Part shown: positions 22,731 to 33,229 of the stretch, piece after piece
Numbering within the stretch: position 1 is the stretch's first letter
Layout: every line of letters starts with the position of its first letter
Assembly (NCBI GenBank): GCA_026874595.1
Contig: CM049307.1
Span: forward strand, 76,050,643 to 76,114,642
Length of the DNA: 64,000 bases
Reading direction: 5' to 3'
From: Sipunculus nudus
Taxonomy: Eukaryota > Annelida > Sipuncula > Golfingiida > Sipunculidae
The notes under the pieces: model-generated
Seen by the model: only the letters and a program-made list of their open reading frames with translations
Databases searched by the model: none
Told to the model about the DNA's origin: nothing
Translations under genes and position numbers: made by a program

Positions 22731-23730
22731 AAAAAAAATGGTCAGGTATGGGAGTTTTCAGGGGGTAATACTATATAATTTATGAATAATTCAGATCAGG
22801 TAACAGGCCACTTCCACAGAGTACTGGAGGGCAAGCTGGCGATTTGCTATAGATATATGTCGAAGTGGAGCACACCTGCTGTGTGCCCCTTGCCTGTAGG
22901 GACCGAGGAATGACATAATTATCATATAAAATGTTTAATATTAATATGGATTTTATTCACCGAGGCTCTTTAAATTACTTGGATCGTTTATTTTGTCAGC
23001 TTTTAGGCTATACACCCTCTAAATAGTTCAGTCTACTAATTTCAATTATCATACAGTACAATATATGAATATACCTAATTAGTTTTTTTTTCGGAACTCG
23101 CAGAAGTGTCCCGGGATCTTAATTGATCCCTTAAAATTCCAGCTCCGGCCAAGGTCTGTCCTATATACTGCGCCATTTGTCATAGAATTTCAATATAATT
23201 CTGACTCTTTCAGGTACTAACTGCCTCGCCTGCTGGTCATTTTTTTTATTTATGCATATTTCAAGTATACCTAGAAACAGCAGACAGTATATCCTGTTTG
23301 ACACCAAACATCACCCGGTTCATTTCAATCCAAAAATGTTAATTTTCAAGTTATCTGCATTGAATGTATATTAATTTCAAGCAACCTCATTTAACTGTCA
23401 GTGAACGTGATAATCAATTGAATGGACAGCTACCGGAGAATATCAGATTACTGAGGTGTGAGTTTGACAATGAATATGGTTGTTTTCTTTTTTCAAACCT
23501 TTTATGAAATGGATGTTAATGCACCTTTTTGCAACTGAAATGCCCCTGCTTAGTGTAGGCCTACACGTATATATAGCCGATTCTACCTTATGACCATACT
23601 TGTGCTGTAGCAGACGCTTGCAAAACGCTTTGGATGGGAGGTTCTGAGTAGGTCTAAACACGGTGAGATAAAAGGACAATTCGCTAAAAATTGTATGCTT
23701 ATTGGGATTTTTTTGTTTTTGTTTTTAAAA
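21100..23730. other. Spacer, no gene recognised
   Basis: AT-rich intergenic sequence. A poly-C tract of about 22 followed directly by poly-A of about 18 lies at 22699-22738. No coding exon or known element identified. Confidence 0.4.
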
Positions 23731-23733
23731 CAT

Positions 23734-23735
<2 letters not shown>

Positions 23736-23769
<34 letters not shown>
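23736..23769. repeat. (TA)n microsatellite
   Basis: TA tract in the RLR-1/RLR-2 spacer. Confidence 0.95.
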
Positions 23770-23772
<3 letters not shown>

Positions 23773-24079
23773 GTTCCACCATCACTGAAAACGAACCCTC
23801 CCACTCAGCAGTCAGCCTACGGGCCTGTTTATTTGAATCAGTTGTAAGCTTTATGCTGGTGTCCATGTAGACGCTATGAGACCAGTCCACCGGAGCTATG
23901 CCTTGACTACTATCGCGGTCATTTGGCTCAGTGCCCAACTTCACACCTCCCCCGAGTTTTATTACCCCTGTGTTATCCGAAGTCACACCTTCTTATCAGG
24001 TAATTAGCACCTAGTCTTGGTACCACTGCACCTCTCGGGCTGCCGGGGTCCCTGTGTATGGCCCTGGCACTGGGGGTGA

Positions 24080-25447
24080 ACATGGGCTTGGCAGTGAATG
24101 TGTCCTTTAACAGGGCACAAATTGTATCCATTAGACCTAGAATCTTCTAACTTGACATCCAGGTGAGTCCATGAATGATCACCTTGGAATACCGAAATTA
24201 GATCTCTATTACCAATATCCTTCAAGCTATTGGGCCCAGAATTACCCCCCGGAATGATTAACAAGTGGCCCATGGGCCATGACTCTCAGCTGAATTCAAG
24301 GAGCATTGAACACACGGTAAAAAGGCTTCCAGAGTGCTCAAAATCATGCATTTTGCCAATAGCCCTTAGATATAGGTTACAACTAGTGATCTTATTCTAC
24401 ATGCTGCTGCTACCATTTGTGCCTAATTGTGTACTAGAGTATTAATATCAAGTTCTTTCACACAGCTTGCAGAAAATGGGGTCAGAATGACATTTCAGGT
24501 TTCCAAAGAGATTTTAAGGGACCTTCCGGAAATTTAAGTCATGTTCCAGGATTTTAGGCCAAATGGATACAATCAGTGCCCCATCTGATTCGCTTGGTAC
24601 TTAAAAACATGTTTTCTCCCTAGTTTGCAAAATATAGGTAACCATGATTTAATTTAAAGTTTCCAAGGATATTTTTTAAGGAACTCTAAAGATATCAAGT
24701 TAGAAGATTCTAGATCCAACACTCATGATTTGTGCCCTGTTAAGGGACAACCGCTTTATTTGAAGTTCTTAAAAATGGACATAAAAATGAGAAACTATTA
24801 TGGCTTTGTTTTTACAGTACAAAAACAGATATATGTCTCCCCTATGGGCCATTCCAAACCATTAGGGGTAAAATATGCAATATCTCAAAACAATAAATCT
24901 AGATTTCAGAAGATTATACCTCGAAGGTCAAGCTCACAGCTTTTCAAACTCTGATGACATTTTGGCAGAAAGAACTGGTGTGCAAATTTGAAGAACAAAT
25001 CTTCAGTATTTTCAAGGGGTCACAATAATCCCAGAATTGCATAATTCAAGGATCAAGGTCAAGGTCATCAGGTTTCAAACTCTTCGGAGAGTTTGGTAGA
25101 AAAAATAGGTGTTCCACATTTGAGGACAAAATGTGAAATATTTCAAAAGTTATGGGGTTTAAAAAAAACTTACATTTCGGCAGATTTGTCCTTGAAGATG
25201 AAGTTCAAGGTCACCAGTTTTCAAACTCTTCTGAGATTGTGATAAGAACTATTGGTGTAACAAATTTTAAGGACCAAATGTGAAATATTTCAAAGGTTAT
25301 CGCGTTCACAAGACAATAACTATAATTCGGCTGATTGGACCTTGAAGATTCTGGTTAAGGGTCATCTGTGTCTGGTTAACGGACAGACCGACGGATAGAC
25401 GGACGACGGACAAAGAGTGATCACTTTCAGTCAGCTGAGCTAAAAAC
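24080..25447 (+). mobile_element. R1-family element, long copy with right end
   Basis: The 5' part (GGGCACAAATTGTATCCATT..GACCTAGAATCTTCTAAC) matches the internal side of the left end at 19380. The middle carries GGTCAAGGTCATC/GGTCACCAG units. The right end is GACGGACGACGGACAAAGAG followed by TGATCAC..TCAGCTGAGCTAA, the inverse of the left ends at 8205 and 19318. It is therefore a 1.4-kb copy lacking only the extreme left terminus. It has no transposase and is best described as a non-autonomous element with inverted ends and a tandem core, similar in design to the bivalve pearl-type elements (comparison from memory). Confidence 0.6.
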
Positions 25448-28030
25448 CGCCTTCGTAAAAGAGGGGCAAACCCAGATGTTTCGTGGAACTGTCAGATGGA
25501 TTAAGTATATACTCTCGGTGCTCACACTGCGCAGACTCGGACTCACAAGAGTACGACTCTGCTGTTTAGGGTTCATAGGCGTCAAAATCTCCCCAACCCA
25601 TAATGCATACATGTGCACCAGCGGCGTACGTAAAATGTAGTGAGGAGGCTAAAGTAGTCCGTTCAAATATATTGATTTCAAGGTAAATCAGATAAACATG
25701 GTTGTTCTTGTGGTATTATATATTAAGACTTCATGGAGTAAGTACTATTTTGTAACCATACGCAGGTGAAAAACAAACAGAAGATGTTTCCTTGAAATGT
25801 AACAAATTTTGATTTTGAAGTTTGACAGCTGAGATAAGTAGTCCCTGCCGATCCACAGTACAAAACAGGAACATGTTCGTTTCGGGTAGAAACAATATTT
25901 CGCGGAAGGTGCCCGGTGACATCCAGTATGCATCATTTACAAAACAACTAGATATGGCCTATAGGTGACAGTTTTGTGTACTCTGTTAGTAAACTTGCTG
26001 TTTGTAGAGTTTGTGACAAGAAGACAAATGTCAACAACACTCAAGACTTATTTATTACACGCTGAACGCCGCTCAACAAGATGGCGATCACTTTCAGGAA
26101 TGTCCACCCATGATGCAATGCGGTTACCGTAAAGTACCGTTAAACATTACCGTAATGACTTAGTAAAGTGGCGACATCTGAATCATACCACACTGTTGAC
26201 TCGTTGTTATTTGTACAACGATAAAGTGGGAAGGAAGACGACGAAAAAAAAACCCACAAAGGTTCATGAATATTTTGTTTCTAGCTATTTGGCCTCCACA
26301 TATTGTAGGGAGAAAAAGAAGCGTGGTCTGTGTATAATTTATATAGATGCCACACCAAGCCAAGCGCAAAGTGATCTAAGTCGCCTTCCCAAGGTATCTC
26401 CAACTCGGGAAGTCGGACAAGCCAGCAGAGCTCCAACAACCACCTGTCCTATCCGCGAAGAGGGCTTGAACACCCCAGCCACCCGCAGACAGTTTGACTC
26501 TAGTCTAGAACCTTTATTTGATTGAAGACAGTGCGATCTTTGTTTTCCTCATTCACAGTGGGGAGAAAATCAAAAGGAAATAATTTTGTTATCAGTAATA
26601 CCTGTTCAGAGGTTTTTGATATACTGGGCAGTACGGCTGTCTCTTAGGACGGACATTTAATATTAGCAAAATAAATTATAAAGGTTTGATTTCTTAGGCA
26701 GCGCGCGTCATTTTTGAGCCTCCAGCATCAAACATTATTTTTTTTATTTTCAGTAGGAATTTAGCGATTTGATCTCCAGCCGCTCCTGAATTCCTTTCTA
26801 ATGAATAAAATAAAAAAGTTCGATACAGTTTCGTTTAACATGGCCTGGTAAACAAATTCTGTTATTATATTGTTGTTCCCGATCAAATGATATTTTTATA
26901 TGAAAAGGGTTAACAAAAAGGTAAAAAAAAATCTCGCTGGCTTCTCTGATTTCTAAAAAAAAGAGCTTGAGAAACCAAAATTTATTTTTTTACCTTAAAT
27001 GTGGATAAGCTCCTCTATTGCTATTGTATGTTTTATGAAAAAAAGAATAAAGTATTATATGAAAAATAATAAATTGTTTAAAATATATATATCATTGCCG
27101 AAAATTTGTTTTAACTTTATTTTATGTGACGAGTGTAAATGAGTAATCACGTGGCGAGCTATAATGCTTAAGTGAATCCTTAGTATTTCATTATTGGACA
27201 TTGGTGAGATTGATGGACATTTTTTTCCGAACAGAATGCCACTATTTTGATACGATGACTGCGCATATTTATTCTTTGTTCTTCTAATCATTTTCTTAAA
27301 CGTGTAAAGAACACAAAATCACCCTTCTGGATATGATGCATACCTCTTGGATATGATGCATGATTTGAGTAAAGTATTAAAGACATGTGTAAAAAGGTAG
27401 TCTTCCTGAAAATAAGTTTAACACATTAGGAAAAATAGTATGGCAGCGCTGATCTCAGTCAGAGTTGTTTTAGTTGTTTTAAATATAATGTATGATCACA
27501 TCATTTCGAATAAGATAACGAACAGAACGAAACTGTTCCAAAGACCTAATCAATTTACAAGACGTTTAATAATTAAATATTTGTGTAACAACATCGCTAT
27601 ATTTATACTGCAAAATTTAAAAAGTTATGATATTTTTGAGACATACGATTTTAAGATTTATTTCATGTCTATAATGGCAACATAATGTGTACAAAATTAT
27701 ACTAAAATTAATTTAGTATTTTGTAAAAAAGATAACAAGCTCAGTATATTTGTATATAATAAATAGCTAGTCCGTTATGTACATTGTAAGGCAAAATTAA
27801 TAAATTCTGCACTTATACTTTGCGGATAATTCATAAATAATTGAAACCTATATATGATTATATCCCTGATGTAGTGACCATCTTGAACATTCAAACAAAC
27901 ACCGAATATTAATCATCCGGCTCCCTACAGATCTGCAAAATATACAGGGTTTTTGTCTCTGTAGCCTAAGCTTTAATGCGAACATGCATTCTTGAATTTT
28001 GAAACTAATATTGATCATTAGTGGGAGGTG
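25448..28030. other. Spacer, no gene recognised
   Basis: AT-rich. A 109-codon frame at 26196-26525 has no recognisable domain. A short direct duplication (TTCTGGATATGATGCAT / CTTGGATATGATGCAT) lies near 27326-27361. Nothing else could be supported. Confidence 0.35.
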
Positions 28031-28034
28031 CCAG

Positions 28035-28260
28035 GCACTTAGCAACCTGGAAATGAGGAATGAAATGGGGTGGTCCACAGACCTGGGTGTACTCCGAAGA
28101 GTACTGCTCCGCGGCCCCCCACATCCCATAATGGAATGTGGGCACCCCAAGGAGCGGTCCCCAGTTTGAACCCCCTCAGGTTACTTGGCGCTAAGTAAAA
28201 GACTTGGCGCACTGGGTACCTGGAGGGCGCGACTGGCGTAATCCTCCCGTTGCTTGTAGT
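28035..28260 (-). repeat. Dispersed repeat D1, copy 1
   Basis: Its reverse complement contains CGCCAGTCGCGCCCTC, AGTGCGCC, GAGTACACCC and GGGTTCAAACTGGGG, in the same order as the plus-strand repeat at 49795-50030. GGTTCAAAC resembles a pol III B box, so a SINE origin is possible. Confidence 0.55.
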
Positions 28261-29722
28261 TGGCACGGCATATACATAAACAAGCTCTACATACAAGTTA
28301 TTGGTTTTCGCATACATATGTCAACAGTTGTTCACAAGATTGCAGCGACTATGAAAAAAATAAATCTCGCTAAAGTGCGACTTATGGATATCAGCAGTTG
28401 ATCGACATTTTTTGCACAATCCAAAGTCTGCTTCTAAGCAAGTTTTATTGCTACAAAAAGATATGTAACAACATATAAGGATTATATGGGGTCTTTGTTA
28501 ATAAGAAAAACATGTCGTGGTATATTTATATATTGTCAACAAGAATTTGGATATATACTTGCGCCACCTCGTGAGCATAATCAGTGTTAAAAATAGAGGT
28601 AAAGGGGACGCCAGTGACACGGATGTTTCTTAGTTATGATAGATTTTTGCGTTCCTTTGTTTATGGGACAAAAGCGTCAATTTACCTTCACGTTTAGAGG
28701 GGTGACTCATAAAGGTAGGTTGTGGCAACTGTTTGGTAAAGCTATACGAATAGTGAAATAATCAATCATTTTCTATTTATATATATTGTGGTTATTATTA
28801 TTAATATTATTATTATTATTATTATATGTATATATATTTGAGCTTCCAACATGTACTGCGTGCACACTGCACAGTGGATTGGGGTGCGCTGGAACGTGTC
28901 GGCATTGTATTGATTAATTGTGAGCGAGGAGGAACTTGTTTTTGTGCCTGCATTTACTTATTAATTCTGACCTGGTGTTAATATTGAACTGTTTTACCTG
29001 TTTATAATGAATCATTTTTCATCCAGCTTGGGATGGATTGTATTATAGAAGGCGGGTGGTTAGAGAGTATGTTCACATACTGTATGGTGTTTGTTCACCT
29101 ACTGTATATATATATATATATATATGTAAAAGAAGTTTCAAGATATTTCTGAAAACAATAATCTATTTGCATGAAGTCTATACAAGAAATGAAACAAATA
29201 TTTTCCATAAATGCTACAGATCAATGTAAACATATGAATCTACATAAAAATTATTTGAAAATAAACGACTAAGATTAGTGATATATATATCCTGTTATTC
29301 AATATCTTAGTATCCCTAGTATATACATATATGTTTTCTCAGAGATATTACAAACATAGATAAATACTCTATTTGCATCATTTATTGCAAGGAAATTATC
29401 GTGTTGCTGATCATTAAGTTTCTTAATAAAGAACTCTGTTATTCCTTACAATTGTCAGGGGAAATGGTAAACAAAATTATCACAAATCGAACCTATATGG
29501 TTACTAAAAATGATAAGATAAATTGAGATAATCAAACGTTTTGTTATTATATGATACAAAATATAGTATTATATGTTTGCATGTATGAACATGTTGATAT
29601 GGCTGATATGACAATCATATGCGCGTGATCTGAATCCAGCAGGAATTCTAGGCTTTAAATATGTTTTGAAATGCGGAGAATGGCGGCCAATTTCACGAAT
29701 TGGGCAATTTAAAATTTGTAAC

Positions 29723-29724
<2 letters not shown>
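28261..29724. other. Spacer, no gene recognised
   Basis: AT-rich, with a (TTA)n-like stretch at about 28795-28826 and a short TA tract near 29105-29125. No coding exon or recognised element. Confidence 0.4.

Positions 29725-29759
<35 letters not shown>
29725..29759. repeat. (TA)n microsatellite
   Basis: TA tract in the spacer. Confidence 0.95.
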
Positions 29760-29762
<3 letters not shown>

Positions 29763-30678
29763 TCTAATTACTGATATACTTCCAGCATAAACATCTTACT
29801 GTCTAAGAAGTGCGGGGGGGGGGGGGGAGGGGGGGTCGATTTGTCAAAATACCCACTCCTGTATTGACGCCCCTCTTGTGGGATAAAGAGAAAAATTGAG
29901 GAAAAAAAAAACTAATGGGACACAGGAAGAAAAGGGAGAGATAAAGGTGTCGGTCCTGCTAGCTCAAAGAAAAATCAAAGCATTCAAGATTGGTTAATAT
30001 TTTTCTTGAATTATGAAACAACTTTTCCATTAGATATTTATTTAGACTTTAATCTTTAAGTTTTGTCTAACATAAATGAATTGAATTAATTAATTAAAAA
30101 GCCCAAATGGCTATGGTAGATGAAATATGTTCAATGTCAACAGGAGTTTCAGTTAAAAGCTTTGAACATGGTATACACCCCAGAGGCGGATCCAGACAAG
30201 GTAGGGGGTTTCGGATGATCATTGAAACTCAGTTGAATGTTGCCCAAACGTTAACCTCAACACATTTTTGTTTGTAGGCACTGTTTTAATTGTCATATGA
30301 TGGACTCATATTGATTTAAGTTTTAATTTCTGATATTTGACGATAAAAGCCCAAAATCTGACCCAGTTACTTAAGTTATTTTGAGGCCATACCATATTGC
30401 ATTGTCAGGCTCAGCCATTTCACAATTTGTCACAAGTTGTCTTAGGATTTCTCCCACAGATAAACTAAAACAGCACCGGGATTTTGTTTATAGTACCAGA
30501 GTGACCGAACGAAGTATCCGAATTTGAAATGGTTGTTGTTTTAAACCGAAACAAATATTAACTGTCAGTCCGTTATTTAAACATGAGGATAACAGCGCTA
30601 TACAATCATTATGGGTATACCAACAGGTTCCCTTTTCGATTAACCTTTAACCCCTAAGCACATCATAATAACTTGACT

Positions 30679-31061
30679 ATAAGTGCCATCTTTTTTTAAA
30701 AGATTTTATTGCTGAAAAATCATACATTACACGTCACACATAATTGTTAACAATCACAGCGAATACAATATAAACAAAGCACATTGCCTGGATATTATTC
30801 CAACTATACTTCAATTTTTCAATCCTTGTAATTTGTACATGCAGTATAACATATATTCTAGTGGTCTTTGCAGAATACATTTACCCCTTGATTTTTCTTT
30901 CAATACTAAAACTACAATGTTACTGTATGTTAAAAATGCTTACTTATTTCTTCCCATTTTTCTAAATGTGCAGTAATCTTATTTTTCTGTTTTGCTATAA
31001 AATGCTCAATTTTCTCTATATATCAATCTCCTTATAAAATCTGGCAGATAAGTGCCATCTT
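30679..31061 (-). mobile_element. 5'-truncated LINE copy with 14-bp target-site duplications
   Basis: ATAAGTGCCATCTT occurs at 30679-30692 and again at 31048-31061, flanking a 355-bp insert. On the minus strand the insert has a coding remnant ending KITAHLEKWEEISKHF and a stop, resembling the extreme C-terminus of an L1/Tx1-type ORF2. AT-rich 3' sequence follows, finishing in AATAAAATCTTTTAAAAAAA next to the left duplication. The intact duplications suggest a fairly young insertion. The family assignment rests on a short peptide and is tentative; the insertion itself is clear. Confidence 0.75.
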
Positions 31062-31193
31062 ACGAGAAGCAGGCATATATTTACCAGGTTACTCTTCATG
31101 TTTCTTGCACCAGCCTTCTACCTAATTCAGACGCTAGAAACAAAGTAAGGGCCCCCATGCCCTGACCCATGGGACAGCCTACTTTATCATAGG

Positions 31194-31536
31194 CAGTGGC
31201 GTATCCAGGATTTGAAAATAGAGGGGGCGCAGCCCTAAAGTCGGGAAAGGGGGCTGTTCTGTGTTTTTTAGACATGTCATATATATATATATATATAAAT
31301 ATATTAATAAATCTTTTTTTAAAATTATATTGATATTCTACAAAGCCCTATTAGTAGGCAGCAAGCATATTTAAACTTGTTTGAACACACTGCGAGGCTG
31401 TTAATTGTCTCCTATATACTAAACATATCAAATATTGTTAGTTCGTGCATAATTATTACGATTATTATATGTAATTTTTAAGGTATCTAGTTCAAGTTGT
31501 TTATTATGTTAACCGTCGGACCCTCATCTTTATATA

Positions 31537-31611
<75 letters not shown>

Positions 31612-32564
31612 CATTATTTGAACAAGAGAAAATCAAGCATCAATAAGTGTAGTGTTGTAACTTCATTGTAACTTTTAAGTAGAAGATGGTCAGCACACAT
31701 GTAAAAGAACTGAAATGGATCAACTATTATGTCACTGAATCTGTCAAAGGATACTACATCTATTTTTCATGTAGAGCTTCTGATAATGAATTCCATTTTA
31801 TAGGTTTTCGTAGATAAATTATTTTTGCAGAAATTACGTTCGAACTCTGGCCAATTGGAGTTAAAAAGAAATAAAGATAGTCTGACCTGAGGTAATTAAA
31901 GTACATAAACACAAGAAATATTAAAAGTGAAAAATACTCATTGACTGTTATTTGCATACCATTTTCAGGTTTATATTATAATTGAAAATGCAGCTATCTG
32001 ACATAAAGCCTGGCCATCTAGCTCCAGTGACAGTAGCTGGGTATTTAGAGGTGATATTAATTACCCCAGAATCAAGAAACCGGAAGCTTTCATACAAGCT
32101 CTTGGTGTATTCCAGGGTAAATTTTAAAAATGATGAATAGCAAGCGTCTAGTGAAAGTACAAACAGCTTGCATGGATTTTTAACATATTTTGGCCATCCA
32201 CCATTATGTTACAGAACAATCACAGGGTTTGGAGACTTCACTTCACAAACAAAACAGAATTTAAGAGAGATAGTGAAAAACATGAGAGAAATGTGTAAGT
32301 ATATAATAATCCCTTTACTGTTTAGATTTATTTTAAAAATTTTCAAAGTCTGACACTCTTTACATTTACATTTGGAACAATATCTTGGTAAGCTTTCTTT
32401 CTTTCTTCACAAAATTTCAACAAATACAACAAAACTAGTTTCTCTTTAGGTCAATTGAAACCTTTAGAACTGATAATAAATATACATTTTTTGCCAGTAG
32501 TGTGAGAAGAATTTTAGGGGAGGGGGCGCGCGCCCCTTTGCGCCCCCCTTTGAATACGCCCCTA
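31194..32564. mobile_element. Possible hAT-type non-autonomous DNA transposon
   Basis: The left end CAGTGGCGTATCCAGGATTT and the reverse complement of the right end TAGGGGCGTATTCAAAGG match over the first 14 bases apart from a few changes. Both then run into GGGGGCGC-rich sequence. CAGNGGCGKAT termini are typical of animal hAT elements. The interior is AT-rich with a long (TA)n tract and no transposase. I could not find a clear 8-bp target duplication. Confidence 0.45.
31531..31608. repeat. (TA)n microsatellite
   Basis: One of the longest TA tracts here, inside the possible hAT-type element. Confidence 0.95.
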
Positions 32565-33032
32565 TTAGAGCTGGTAATGGGTAAGTCCATCAAAAGTGAA
32601 AGAGGTAGCTTTGATGTCTAACAAGGCCATGGAGTATAGTCTTGCCTTCCGCCTAATCAGCAATTCCTAATTGGGGCAGCACAACAGCTGTGCTGTGTCG
32701 TAGGTGTTTGGTAAAGACAAGATTTAATAATATAGCATTTTGTATATTCATCCTCCTCTTTCAATACATTACCATCATAAGGGCATTTACGTACCCTTTA
32801 AAAATAACACTTGTTCTTTCCACATCGACTGCCAGAAGAAAGAAACTTTACAGAGGGTATTTGTAGAATATACCATTATCTATCAGGATCGGTTGCATTT
32901 AGGGTCCCAGTGCAGACATCAACATTTAACAAAACACTGAACTACATTGAAATATCCGTATCTAGAAATCAAATTCCACCAAAACGTGGTCTTTTATCTG
33001 GACAAAATAAAAGTTCATGTTCATTCAGCCCT
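32565..33032. other. RLR-2 3' flank
   Basis: Region 3' of RLR-2. Apart from the AATAAA that overlaps the stop codon, no polyadenylation signal was recognised with confidence. No further gene. Confidence 0.4.
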
Positions 33033-33229
33033 TTATTCGTCGATCGCTTCTTCTTTCACAGGGAAAGCGACTTTACTCCAGGCTCTACATTCTTTGACCT
33101 GTCTCCCGCCCCGATCAAACATGATATTTTTTGGACAGAGGAGGAATCCTTCTTTTCGTGTACCCTTTCGAAACTGTACAATCTGTCCGAGTTTTCTTGA
33201 ACATGTGTCATTTCTGCAGATGATTTCAC
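33033..33229 (-). CDS. RLR-2 exon F: second half of regulatory domain and stop
   Basis: Encodes GEIICRNDTCSRKLGQIVQF (C827, C832) and ends FPVKEEAIDE. The stop TAA lies within an AATAAA hexamer (33032-33037 on the minus strand). Acceptor TTTTAG above 33229. Confidence 0.92.

Noticed and set aside
26196-26525. 109-codon open frame as a gene
   Set aside because: No recognisable domain, no splice support and no homologue in the window. Length is within chance for this composition.
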